The notes under the pieces: model-generated
Told to the model about the DNA's origin: nothing
Seen by the model: only the letters and a program-made list of their open reading frames with translations
The model's database searches: none
Translations under genes and position numbers: made by a program
Shown: positions 16,610 to 24,628 of the stretch, piece by piece
Layout of the letters: each line of letters starts with the position of its first letter
How positions within the stretch are numbered: position 1 is the stretch's first letter
Assembly (NCBI RefSeq): GCF_004771005.1
Contig: NZ_RQHV01000050.1
Coordinates: 1-64,000 of the forward strand
DNA length: 64,000 nucleotides
Direction: 5' to 3'
Origin: Leptospira ilyithenensis
GTDB lineage: Bacteria > Spirochaetota > Leptospiria > Leptospirales > Leptospiraceae

Positions 16610-17047
16610 GTGAGAGTCACTGTCGACACAAACGTAATCTATCAAGCTTTAAGAGATAATAGAGGTGCTTCTTTTTACATCCTATCACTTATTGAAATTG
16701 GAAAAATTGAATTAGCATTATCTACGCCTGCATTTATGGAATATTCTGATGTCTTATTAAGGGAAAAATCTTTAAAAGACTTACAATTCAGGAAAAATGA
16801 AATTAATCTTTTTCTTGATTTTATTTCTCATATTGCAACGCCTTTTTCTATAAGTTATCTTATGAGACCCAATCTTGAAGATGAAAACGATAACATGTTT
16901 GTTGAATTGGCTTTTGCTAGCGCAAGTCGTTATCTTATTACTTCAAATGTAAAAGATTTTAATTTGGGTAATAATCTTAGATTCGACTCGTTTAAAATTA
17001 TTACACCTACTGATTTCGTTAAAATGTGGAGGAAAGCATATGAATAA
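16610..17047 (+). CDS. PIN-domain toxin
   Basis: This 145-residue PIN nuclease is of the putative-toxin PIN_3 family. It opens RVTVDTNVIYQAL, with the first catalytic Asp, has ALSTPAFMEYSDVL (Glu), and ends with DENDNMFVELAFA and SRYLITSNVKDF, the later Asp residues. It should cleave RNA. The start is GTG within ACATGTG; an ATG one frame over is followed at once by a stop. TTGACA lies at 16,582 but no well-spaced -10 box is clear. Confidence 0.85.
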   Translation: MRVTVDTNVIYQALRDNRGASFYILSLIEIGKIELALSTPAFMEYSDVLLREKSLKDLQFRKNEINLFLDFISHIATPFSISYLMRPNLEDENDNMFVELAFASASRYLITSNVKDFNLGNNLRFDSFKIITPTDFVKMWRKAYE

Positions 17048-17300
17048 GAAAAATGTTCTAACTATTAGAATTCCTGAAGATTTAAAAGATAGATTAGAAA
17101 AGACCGCATCTACGCAAGGGGTCTCTTTAAATCAATTTGCTCTTTATGCTTTTACTAGAGGGATTAATGATATTGAAACTTCTAATTTTTTTAAACAACG
17201 CATTAGTGGAAAAACCAAAGAAAGCATTGAAGCAGGTTTTAAGAAAGTGATGAAGAAAATTGGGACAAAAGGCAAGCTTCCCGATTGGGATAGAATCTAA
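17040..17300 (+). CDS. Ribbon-helix-helix antitoxin
   Basis: This 86-residue protein has an N-terminal ribbon-helix-helix: NVLTIRIPEDLKDRLEKTAS then GVSLNQFALYAFTRGI. The C-terminal tail probably fills the PIN toxin's active site. AGGAAAG lies before the ATG, which overlaps the toxin gene by 8 bp. Confidence 0.85.
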   Translation: MNKKNVLTIRIPEDLKDRLEKTASTQGVSLNQFALYAFTRGINDIETSNFFKQRISGKTKESIEAGFKKVMKKIGTKGKLPDWDRI

Positions 17301-17319
17301 TCCTAGAACCGCAACCATC

Positions 17320-17490
17320 GGCTAACTTCGCCTTACCGCTACGCTGCGGGATTCGTTTCACTCCCCCTTGCTCGGGCTAAAGCCACATTGTCCTTCTGTC
17401 ACTCGCTTGCATACGCAAGCTACGTGCCAGTCCCTAACGTCTCTTTGAGACTCAGGGTCGGACAACGTCGGTAAGGCTCGTTCGTTATGC
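17320..17490 (+). repeat. attC site 15 (variant subtype)
   Basis: This 171-bp site runs from GGCTAAC (17320-17326) to GTTATGC (17484-17490). It is nearly identical inside to site 7. The ATG of the cyclase frame begins inside its terminal box. Confidence 0.93.
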
Positions 17491-18905
17491 GTCATGATCT
17501 AAATTCATATATAATCAAAATTATTGTTCTTGAAACAAGAAAAGATAGAAAGACGCTGAATACCAGAATGAGAAAAATAAACACTATATATGATACGATT
17601 CAAAAATGGTTCCGATTAGAAAAAATCACTAATGGTCTGACTAGATCTGAGTTACGATCGGTTCGCACGACACTTTACGTTCAATTTAGTATGTTTTTAA
17701 TGCCAACGCTCCTACTTGTCCCAGTATATTATAATGAACCGCCAGAAACGCATTTCTATTCTTATATCCATTATATCATTCTTGTTATTCCATTGATATT
17801 TGCATTCTTCCTTCTTAAGTTGCGTTATTTCAATTTTTCCGCTGTATTTACGTTAGTAGCTATTAATTATCACCTCGGAGCACTGACATTAGCTCAAGCT
17901 GATGATCCCGCACCACTAGGTTTTCTAATTACTTCAATTTTATCATTTCTAATGATCTCTAAGAATTTTAAGGTTTCCCGATTTCTAATGTCTATTTTGC
18001 CTTTAGGACTTTTTATTTCTAGCCAGTATCATTATAGAGTTTTAGGTGGAAATGCATTATTTGGTCCACCCAAATGGATAGTGTCTGCTGAGTATCTTAT
18101 TCCCCCTCTAATACTATTATGTTTTCTTATCGTGTTGGTTGTTTACCAGTTTGTGAAAGCAGTAGATATTGCAGAAACAAAATTAATGGAAGAGCATGAA
18201 AAGTCAGAAAAATTATTATTAAATATTATGCCCCAAGAGATAGCTGAAGAATTAAAACAAAAAGGAGCTAGCACACCTAGGCAATTTAATTCCGCCACAA
18301 TTTGTTTTACTGACTTTGAGGGGTTTACAAGTATCGCCGAAACTATGAGCCCAAAAGAGTTGGTAGCTGAATTGGATAGATGTTTTTCATATTTTGATAG
18401 CCTAATGGATCATTATAATCTTGAAAAATTAAAAACAATTGGAGATAGCTATATGTTTGTTGGAGGAATCCCCACTGAAAATAAGACCCATGCCGTGGAT
18501 TGTGTACTGGCTGCAATAGAGATACAAGCGTTTATGAACCAAATGAAAGATATAAAAAAATCTCAAAATCTACCGTATTGGGAATTAAGATTGGGAATTC
18601 ATTCCGGTGAAGTAATTGCCGGAGTAATCGGGGAGAAAAAATTCGCATATGATGTTTGGAGTGATACCGTCAATATCGCAAGTAGATGCGAATCTTCGGG
18701 CTCCACTGGAAAGATAAATATATCTGGAGATACCTTTGAGCTTATTAAAGACTTTTTTGATTGTGATTATCGCGGATACATAGAAGCAAAAAATAAAGGT
18801 AAAATTAAAATGTATTTTGTTAATGGTCTACTAGAGAAACTTCAAGAAAAAGATAATCCAAATACACCCAATAGCCAATTCAAAGAAAGATACGCACTAT
18901 TATAA
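17487..18905 (+). CDS. Class III adenylyl cyclase carried as a cassette
   Basis: This 472-residue protein has six predicted membrane helices (about residues 65-230), a short coiled linker ending LLLNIMPQEIAEELKQKG, and a class III cyclase domain. Active-site residues are present: the metal Asp in ICFTDFEGF and in KTIGDSYMFVGG, adenine-selecting Lys and Asp (KLKTIGD, YDVWSD), and Asn/Arg in VNIASRCES. It should make cAMP. It closely resembles the chromosomal cyclase at 50.4-51.7 kb. The start is uncertain: ATG 17487 lies in the attC box and ATG 17568 is the next option. It is bounded by attC 15 and 16. Confidence 0.9.
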   Translation: MRHDLNSYIIKIIVLETRKDRKTLNTRMRKINTIYDTIQKWFRLEKITNGLTRSELRSVRTTLYVQFSMFLMPTLLLVPVYYNEPPETHFYSYIHYIILVIPLIFAFFLLKLRYFNFSAVFTLVAINYHLGALTLAQADDPAPLGFLITSILSFLMISKNFKVSRFLMSILPLGLFISSQYHYRVLGGNALFGPPKWIVSAEYLIPPLILLCFLIVLVVYQFVKAVDIAETKLMEEHEKSEKLLLNIMPQEIAEELKQKGASTPRQFNSATICFTDFEGFTSIAETMSPKELVAELDRCFSYFDSLMDHYNLEKLKTIGDSYMFVGGIPTENKTHAVDCVLAAIEIQAFMNQMKDIKKSQNLPYWELRLGIHSGEVIAGVIGEKKFAYDVWSDTVNIASRCESSGSTGKINISGDTFELIKDFFDCDYRGYIEAKNKGKIKMYFVNGLLEKLQEKDNPNTPNSQFKERYALL

Positions 18906-18920
18906 ATAAAAGATCACGAC

Positions 18921-19088
18921 GCATAACTACGGCTTACCGCTACGCTGCGAGATTTGCTTCGCAAACTCTTGCTCGGGCTGAAGCCACATTGTCCTCCGTC
19001 ACGTTTCTTGCCTAAGCAAGAAAGCGCGCCGACGCTAACGCCTAAAGGCTCGGCTACGGACAACGTCGGTAAGGCTAATTCGTTATGC
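18921..19088 (+). repeat. attC site 16
   Basis: This 168-bp site runs from GCATAAC (18921-18927) to GTTATGC (19082-19088), long type, with several arm substitutions (ACGGCTTACC, GGCTAATTCG). Confidence 0.92.
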
Positions 19089-19127
19089 GTCATCACCTAA
19101 AATTTGATTTTAATCGAATAATAACTA

Positions 19128-19162
19128 TTGACAACAGTATCGTGACACGTTAGCGTTTACAT
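19128..19162 (+). promoter_or_regulatory. Cassette promoter of the second Rts1-type higBA
   Basis: TTGACA (19128-19133) and TTAGCG (19150-19155) are 16 bp apart, with the start predicted at about 19,162 next to the GTG. The small palindrome CGTGACACG (19141-19149) is a possible operator. Confidence 0.5.
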
Positions 19163-19444
19163 GTGATTCTAGGTTTTGCTGATAAAAGAACCGAAAAAGT
19201 TTGGAAAGGCGAATTTTCTAAAGAGCTACCCTCTGAAGTTCAGCTACAAGGAAGGAAAAAACTTAGGATGATCAATAATGCTATGAATATTGATGATCTT
19301 AAAGTTCCACTAGGAAACAAACTTGAACCTCTAAAAGGTAATAGAAAAGGACAGTTTAGCATTAGAATTAACGATCAGTGGCGGGTTTGTTTCATCTGGA
19401 ACGGAAATAATGCTGCTTCCGTTGAAATTGTTGATTATCATTAA
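19163..19444 (+). CDS. higB: HigB toxin (RelE superfamily), second Rts1-type copy
   Basis: This 93-residue HigB resembles the product at 10,277 along its whole length (GFADKRTEKVWKGEFSK, LKVPLGNKLEPLKGN, SIRINDQWRVCFIW, VEIVDYH) but is clearly diverged, so it is a separate acquisition rather than a recent duplicate. The GTG start sits in ACATGTG at the predicted transcription start. The antitoxin follows after 12 bp. Confidence 0.92.
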   Translation: MILGFADKRTEKVWKGEFSKELPSEVQLQGRKKLRMINNAMNIDDLKVPLGNKLEPLKGNRKGQFSIRINDQWRVCFIWNGNNAASVEIVDYH

Positions 19445-19456
19445 GAAGGAGTTTGT

Positions 19457-19762
19457 ATGAAACGTTTACCTAACATCCACCCAGGGCAAATACTACAGGA
19501 AGAATTTCTTACTCCTTTGAAAATTACTGCTTATAGACTCGCAAAGGAAACAGGAATCCCTCAAACTAGAATTAGTCAAATTTTACTTTATAAAAGATCT
19601 ATCTCTGCTGACACTGCAATTCGTTTTTCTAAATTTTTCGGCACTACTCCTCAATTCTGGCTTGGATTGCAAAATGATTATGACCTAGAAGAAGAAATGA
19701 TAAAGAAACAAAAAGAATTTAACGGAATTCACAACTATAAAGATTTAGCAATCGCATCTTAG
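19457..19762 (+). CDS. higA: HigA antitoxin, second Rts1-type copy
   Basis: This 101-residue XRE antitoxin has the HigA opening (HPGQILQEEFLTPLKITAYR), the recognition helix region (IPQTRISQILLYKRSISADT) and FFGTTPQFWLGLQNDYDLE. AAGGAG precedes the ATG. About 230 bp up to attC 17 hold a doubtful 65-codon frame (19797-19994) that I do not call as a gene. Confidence 0.92.
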   Translation: MKRLPNIHPGQILQEEFLTPLKITAYRLAKETGIPQTRISQILLYKRSISADTAIRFSKFFGTTPQFWLGLQNDYDLEEEMIKKQKEFNGIHNYKDLAIAS

Positions 19763-19998
19763 TCTAATAGTAAAGATCCAAAAAAATATTTTTGAAATGG
19801 TTGGAACTTCATTTCTTATACCATCAAATGATAAAATATACTTAACTACTGCCAGACAGGTCTTAGAATATATAAAAAAATCTCTATTTGGCTGGAATTG
19901 GAAAAGAATATCAAACTATGATGGAAACGAACAACACAGAATTTTTTTTCGAACCAACTTTCTTACTACTAAACTGTATCGAATAAAATGGTGACTTC

Positions 19999-20180
19999 GC
20001 ATAACTACGCCTTACCGCTACGCTTCGGGATTCACTTTGTTCACCCTTGCTCGGTCTAAGACACATTGCTCTTTTCTATCACTCGCTTTGCATATGCAAG
20101 CTACGGATCGACACGCTAACACCTGCACACGCAGCAGGCTCATAGACTACCAACGTCGACAAGGCTATTAACTTTATTTT
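19999..20180 (+). repeat. attC site 17, degraded, end of the array
   Basis: It begins with GCATAAC (19999-20005) and the usual left arm. The right arm has many changes (CAACGTCGACAAGGCTATTAA) and no GTTRRRY box. This is expected for the oldest, distal cassette, and no further full attC follows. Confidence 0.85.
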
Positions 20181-20313
20181 GAGGCCATTATAGGGATTGA
20201 AAACCAATCCCCAAGCAACCTGGTCCAATTTTCCTTTTTTAAATACATAGAGATTACACTTGCCATTGGGCCTTTAAGCAATATTGCTTCCGGGCTTTCA
20301 TTTTTTTTGTTGA

Positions 20314-20335
20314 CATGCAGGTAAATACCTGCATG
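20314..20335 (+). promoter_or_regulatory. ArsR operator palindrome
   Basis: CATGCAGGTA and TACCTGCATG form a perfect 10-bp inverted repeat with a 2-bp spacer. It overlaps TTGACA (20310-20315) and ends 10 bp before the regulator's ATG, so it is probably the autoregulatory site. Confidence 0.6.
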
Positions 20336-20345
20336 TTGTTCTGGT

Positions 20346-20690
20346 ATGCTGAAAGAAATGCAAGGGGCTGACAAGGTGTTCAAGGCGTTGGCTGACCCGA
20401 GCCGCCGGAAAGTTCTCGACCTTCTTTATGACAACAATGGGCAACCGCTTTCAGCTCTCTGCGAACACCTCAATATGCAACGACAATCCGCGACGCAACA
20501 TATTGACATCCTAATCGATGCGATTCTGGTAACGGTAGTTTGGAAGGGTCGAGAGAAACTCCATTTTATCAATCCCGTGCCGATTTACGAGGTATATGAA
20601 CGTTGGGTTAGAAAATTTGAACAAAATCGCTTAAGACTTTTACACGACCTGAAAGCGCAACTCGAAGGAGAGAACGATGGAAAAACCTAG
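20346..20690 (+). CDS. ArsR-family regulator
   Basis: This 114-residue winged-helix protein opens DKVFKALADPSRRKVLDLLY, the signature of ArsR regulators paired with SRPBCC proteins. Its recognition helix is MQRQSATQHIDIL. No metal-binding Cys pair is visible. ATG 20358 is an alternative start. It overlaps the SRPBCC gene by 14 bp, so the two form an operon. Base composition is richer in GC than the adjacent array. Confidence 0.88.
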   Translation: MLKEMQGADKVFKALADPSRRKVLDLLYDNNGQPLSALCEHLNMQRQSATQHIDILIDAILVTVVWKGREKLHFINPVPIYEVYERWVRKFEQNRLRLLHDLKAQLEGENDGKT

Positions 20691-21150
20691 TTTCGTCTAT
20701 GTCACGTACATAGCCAGCACACAAGAGAAGGTATGGCGTGCATTAATTGATACGGAAGTAACGCACCAATATTGGCTTGATCCATTATCTAGCAAACCGG
20801 CACACATAAACGTTTCGGATTGGGAGCCCGGTTCGGAATGGAGGCACCAGCGCGTAGATGATGAAGGGACAATCGATATTATCGGCAAGGTTGTAGAAAG
20901 TATTCCTCCACGTCGCCTAGTTCTTTCATGGGCTAGGCCGAACGAAGTTGAAGAAGAATCAAAACATTCGCGGGTAACATTCGATATTGAGCCTTATGGC
21001 AATGGGTTAGTTCGATTGGTTGTTACCCACGAGGATCTAGATCATCAGATGCATGCGGGAATATCTAAAGGCTGGCCAATGATTCTTTCGAATCTCAAAA
21101 CATTCTTGGAATCAGGCCGCGCTCTATCAGAGCAAATTTCAGTGACCTAA
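20677..21150 (+). CDS. SRPBCC/AHSA1-family protein
   Basis: This 157-residue START-like protein has the AHSA1 pattern: VTYIASTQEKVWRALIDTEV, then WEPGSEWRHQ, RLVLSWARP and a final amphipathic helix (WPMILSNLKTFLESG). The fold makes a hydrophobic ligand cavity. The ligand is unknown, and coupling to an ArsR regulator is typical. Confidence 0.87.
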   Translation: MEKPSFVYVTYIASTQEKVWRALIDTEVTHQYWLDPLSSKPAHINVSDWEPGSEWRHQRVDDEGTIDIIGKVVESIPPRRLVLSWARPNEVEEESKHSRVTFDIEPYGNGLVRLVVTHEDLDHQMHAGISKGWPMILSNLKTFLESGRALSEQISVT

Positions 21151-21196
21151 ACCTTGAACATACGATTTTTCAAAAACTTTCAAATGGAGAACAAAT

Positions 21197-21613
21197 ATGA
21201 ATAATCCCTATTCAGGTGGATGTGCTTGCGGCGAAATTCGTTACAACATTTCTGATGAACCGATATTTATGAATGATTGTCAGTGCCGGGACTGTCAACG
21301 GATGAGTGGCACTGGCCATGGGTCCTATCTGACGTTTCCATCTCGGGCAGCTGTAACGCTTAATGGTCAAGCATCACACTTTAATATGGTTGGCGACAGT
21401 GGCAATACCAAGACTGGTGGCTTTTGCCCAAAATGCGGCTCGCCCGTGTACATGACGTTCGCCGCAATGCCTGAACTATTTACGGTGCACGCTGCAAGCC
21501 TTGATGATCCGCGTCGATACAAACCGCAGGCAGTGACATACTCTGTGCGCGGTAACACTTGGGACCACATCGATCCGTTACTGCCAAAATTCGAAAAGAT
21601 GCCTCCGACATAA
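21197..21613 (+). CDS. GFA-family zinc protein (CENP-V/GFA)
   Basis: This 138-residue protein has the GFA zinc ligands: GGCACGEIRY, CQCRDCQRMSG and GFCPKCGSPVY. The family is named for glutathione-dependent formaldehyde activation, but most members are uncharacterised. AATGGAG precedes the ATG. It follows the ArsR/SRPBCC pair after 46 bp and could share its transcript. Confidence 0.88.
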   Translation: MNNPYSGGCACGEIRYNISDEPIFMNDCQCRDCQRMSGTGHGSYLTFPSRAAVTLNGQASHFNMVGDSGNTKTGGFCPKCGSPVYMTFAAMPELFTVHAASLDDPRRYKPQAVTYSVRGNTWDHIDPLLPKFEKMPPT

Positions 21614-21619
21614 AGGATT

Positions 21620-21925
21620 GTCGGAGAGAAAAGGTGAATTAACTAAAGCTCATATAAAAAATTCTGAAATCGATAATTCGAATAAGCCTGCCTTATCTAC
21701 ATTATCAGAAGCGGATGAATCGTTAGTTGATAATTTTATTCTACAAATTAAATTAATCGAAACAAATGTATTGATTGAGTTCAATAATTCATTTTCTTTT
21801 TCGAAGATACCATTTTTAGTAGTCCATCGGCAGCATCTTGTGTGGTTTTAGGAACAGCTTCGTCCGGACCTGAAGAATGGAAAACGGAAACTAGGATAAA
21901 ATTAAAAGATTCTGTAGAAAGCTAA
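21620..21925 (+). pseudogene. Remnant of a GIY-YIG/DUF4357-type nuclease
   Basis: One frame gives NKPALSTLSEADESLVDNF, typical of the linker before DUF4357. A second frame from about 21,810 gives the DUF4357 end itself (FSSPSAASCVVLGTASSGPE, then EWKTE and a stop at 21,925). The catalytic N-terminus is absent and a frame break separates the parts. It is an inactive fragment. Confidence 0.65.
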
Positions 21926-21997
21926 CAGCGCATAACTGTTATATTCGCAATGCTCACGTACGACTAACATCTGTGTGCAAAATTAAAGGAAGGTCAA

Positions 21998-22366
21998 ATG
22001 AAAAAACTAAAGATTTTTACAGTATCATTTGCTAGTGTTTATCCTCTCTATTTGCAAAAAGCAGAGAAAAAAGGCCGAACTAAATCAGAAGTTGATAAAA
22101 TCATCTTTTGGCTCACCGGATATAACGAGAAAACCTTACAAGAACAACTGAATAAAGAAGTCAATTTTGAAGAATTTTTTGAACAGGCGCCACACATAAA
22201 CGACAATGTTTCACTTATCAAGGGAATGATTTGCGGATATCGAGTAGAAGAGATTGAAGATGGGCTTATGCGAAATATTCGTTACCTTGATAAATTAATT
22301 GATGAATTAGCAAGAGGAAAGGCTATGGAAAAAATATTACGCAAACAAGATCATCAAATGAATTAA
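21998..22366 (+). CDS. DUF2200 protein
   Basis: This 122-residue protein matches DUF2200 from end to end: [39 protein letters not shown] and [20 protein letters not shown]. The family is cytoplasmic and of unknown function. AAAGGAAGG precedes the ATG. It appears to be a single-gene unit. Confidence 0.9.
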   Translation: MKKLKIFTVSFASVYPLYLQKAEKKGRTKSEVDKIIFWLTGYNEKTLQEQLNKEVNFEEFFEQAPHINDNVSLIKGMICGYRVEEIEDGLMRNIRYLDKLIDELARGKAMEKILRKQDHQMN

Positions 22367-22409
22367 TAAAAAGGTTTTGCTTATTTTTAAGAAAACTTAT
22401 CTTTGAGTA

Positions 22410-23021
22410 ATGAATTTTCCGAACGTAAAAGGGATTGAAGGTTATTCTATTTCAATTGATAAATTCATAGATGCTACAACAAAAATTGAATTCTCTGAAC
22501 TGCACAAAGACTTTCTCATCTTCCTAACCGATCAAAATGCTTCTATTCTTGACATTGGTGCAGGTATCGGGAGAGATGCTTTTTATTTAGCAAATATAGG
22601 TCATTCTGTCATTGCCGTTGAACCTTTGCAGGAATTTATAGATGTGGGTAAAAAACTTTATCCTCATCAAAATATAAGATGGATTAATGATTCTTTACCA
22701 AACTTAGAATCTTTAAATCTCCATCATGGCTGCTTCGATTTCATTCTTGCTTCCGGTATTTGGCATCACTTAAATGATGTTGAACAATTGGATTCCTTAA
22801 TTAAAATTAAAAATCTATTAAAACCTAACGGTATTTTTGCTCTCTCTCTTAGAAATGGTCCTCCAGGTTTAGGCACTCATGTTTTTCCTACAAATACTAC
22901 GCTTACTGTTATACATGCGCAAAAGATTGGATTGAAAAAAATCTTTCTTATCGAAAATCAACCAAGTCTTATTAAATCCAAGAAGGATGTTTTTTGGTCC
23001 AAATTAGTTTTACAAAACTAA
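22410..23021 (+). CDS. Class I SAM-dependent methyltransferase
   Basis: This 203-residue protein has the motif I SAM site ASILDIGAGIGRDAFYLA, the acidic end of strand 2 (VIAVEPLQEF) and motif IV FDFILASGIWHHLN. The substrate is unknown. The C-terminus is short, so it may act on a small molecule. The next 210 bp carry only a short unrecognised coding-like fragment. Confidence 0.88.
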   Translation: MNFPNVKGIEGYSISIDKFIDATTKIEFSELHKDFLIFLTDQNASILDIGAGIGRDAFYLANIGHSVIAVEPLQEFIDVGKKLYPHQNIRWINDSLPNLESLNLHHGCFDFILASGIWHHLNDVEQLDSLIKIKNLLKPNGIFALSLRNGPPGLGTHVFPTNTTLTVIHAQKIGLKKIFLIENQPSLIKSKKDVFWSKLVLQN

Positions 23022-23231
23022 AGGACATAGTGGCGCCTTTCGGCCCAAGCCATCTGGAAAAGAGTTCAGGATTGACCCACATTTCAAAGACAGTCTTTAT
23101 ATCGGCCTCAAAGAAATGAGCGATAATGAAAACATCTCCACATTTTTACTCGTTAGTTGCTAAATTGGGTTTTGAACTTGCACATCCCAATACTAGCAAC
23201 GTTCAAAAAGATGACAAACTTAACAAGTATT

Positions 23232-23726
23232 TCATGATGAAACATTATTTAACCTCCCCAAGTATTTGCCGAGGTTGCCAATATGTTGTTTACCACCTTC
23301 GATCGCACCATATTTTTTATTAACTCTTTCAAGTTCTTCTTTGCTCGGGAAAATCTGTTCCATTGTTAGATTTGTTCCTTCACCAGCTTCTTCAAATATA
23401 ATCTTCGATTGAAAATCAACATCCTCGGTGCCTTCACCGTCACCAATATGTTTATAGTAAATGGAATGAGGTTTCTTAATTTCTATAAATTGAATTTTGT
23501 TTTTATAGTCATGTCCGTCAGGACCATGCATGATGAAGTCCCAAATCCCGCCATTTGAAAAATCCATACTTTCTGTCGTTAATGTAAAGCCATCCGGCCC
23601 CCACCACTGTGAAAGATGCTCGTGAGATGACCACACCTCAAATACAAGATCGATTGGTACATCAAAGTATCTATTATAAATGACTTTATTATCTTGAATG
23701 ATTGTATTATCATTATTTTTAATCAC
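23232..23726 (-). CDS. SRPBCC/AHSA1-family protein
   Basis: This 164-residue protein shows [36 protein letters not shown] and [15 protein letters not shown], the common pattern of ArsR-linked AHSA1 proteins. It overlaps the upstream ArsR gene by 8 bp and is cotranscribed with it. The function is unknown beyond binding hydrophobic ligands. Confidence 0.9.
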   Translation of the reverse strand: MIKNNDNTIIQDNKVIYNRYFDVPIDLVFEVWSSHEHLSQWWGPDGFTLTTESMDFSNGGIWDFIMHGPDGHDYKNKIQFIEIKKPHSIYYKHIGDGEGTEDVDFQSKIIFEEAGEGTNLTMEQIFPSKEELERVNKKYGAIEGGKQHIGNLGKYLGRLNNVSS

Positions 23727-24042
23727 GGCCTTTCTCCTTCTTAATTTTCAACAGGTATTTTTCTAGCTTATCCAAACGTTTATTCCATAAGTTTTTAATA
23801 TCCAATAACCAATCTTCCATTTCATTTATCCCCGAACTATCAAGACTATAGATACGTTTTTGCGCCTCCTTTTTCATTTGAAGCAGTTTCGCTTCTTTTA
23901 GTACTTTTAAGTGCTGTGAAATAGCGGGTGAACTCATCTTGAAATTTCGGCTTATCTCGGTTGAGGTAAGCTCACCGTTCTTGGCTACCAATGTCACAAT
24001 TTCTCTTCTCGTATCATCTGCCAGAGCAGCAAACGTATTCAT
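23719..24042 (-). CDS. ArsR-family regulator
   Basis: This 107-residue winged-helix protein opens [20 protein letters not shown], with recognition helix [19 protein letters not shown]. It heads a two-gene operon with the SRPBCC gene. A perfect inverted repeat lies 23 bp upstream. Confidence 0.9.
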   Translation of the reverse strand: MNTFAALADDTRREIVTLVAKNGELTSTEISRNFKMSSPAISQHLKVLKEAKLLQMKKEAQKRIYSLDSSGINEMEDWLLDIKNLWNKRLDKLEKYLLKIKKEKGRD

Positions 24043-24064
24043 ATAAGCATATTTAAGTATTTTA

Positions 24065-24088
24065 TTAATTAAGTCAATACTTAATTAA
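24065..24088 (-). promoter_or_regulatory. ArsR operator palindrome
   Basis: TTAATTAAGT and ACTTAATTAA form a perfect 10-bp inverted repeat with a 4-bp spacer, just upstream of the minus-strand arsR start. It is probably its autoregulatory site. Confidence 0.65.
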
Positions 24089-24628
24089 TATTCAAAAAGT
24101 CAGAAGTAAACCCGGACAGAAATATTCAAAATCGTCTTGTATAGTCCCCCGATGAGACATAAAAATCGGATTACCGATAGTTACGGCTGAACCCTACACC
24201 TAACAAAGCACTTGCTGAAATATAAACAGAGAAATGCTTCACATCTTTCGCCAGTGTCGGAAAGATTCAAAATATATAGAAATTTTTTTCTTAACAAATA
24301 AAAATGAACCTCGATCATGTTAGTTCGTTAGACGAAATCCTAAAGGATCAATAGATATATCACCTAATATTAACTCCAAACAAGAGAAACAACTAAGTTC
24401 TAAGCCGAACCTGATGGTCGATTTTCGTGTAAAATCATATCGGGAGAATAACAATGATTTTTTTACATAAACTGGAGACAAAAATAACACAGACCTCCGT
24501 TTCGCTTAGCGCAAATCTTGTGTTACGACAGAATTAATTTGCAATACAAAGTAAGGATATTTTAGTGAAAGAATACAAAGCGAAATCTATCAAAAGCGGA
24601 TCCATGAAAACGCCATCTATGGCTTAAC
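24089..24628. other. Gene-free stretch with a possible attC relic
   Basis: No credible gene is present in these 540 bp. At 24,320-24,336 the sequence TTAGTTCGTTAGACGAAAT repeats the terminal box and flank of the attC sites (GTTAGAC at 24,327). The rest of the palindrome is missing. Confidence 0.45.

Larger units (their letters stand above)
1..20180 (+). mobile_element. Chromosomal integron cassette array
   Basis: Seventeen related imperfect palindromes (attC sites) alternate with short gene units from the left edge to about 20,180. The sites share a left arm with TACGCCTTACCGCTACGCTG and a right arm with CGGACAACGTCGGTAAGGC, and are bounded by RYYYAAC-like and GTTRRRY-like boxes. All but one point the same way, and most genes lie on the plus strand just upstream of their attC. 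The first attC is truncated by the window and the last is degraded, which fits an integrase and attI to the left and the oldest cassettes at the right. No intI gene is visible, so a stand-alone attC cluster lacking an integrase cannot be excluded. Confidence 0.92.

Noticed and set aside
19797..19994. 65-codon ORF after the second Rts1-type higA
   Set aside because: No recognisable domain or ribosome-binding site. It may be a decayed cassette fragment.
1..20180. CRISPR array, because of regularly spaced repeats
   Set aside because: The repeats are about 145-175 bp, palindromic and spaced by whole genes. No short repeat-spacer pattern or cas gene is present.
23126..23323. 65-codon plus-strand ORF overlapping the SRPBCC gene end
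   Set aside because: Its second half is antisense to a clear SRPBCC gene. The first half may be a short relic, but nothing supports a gene.
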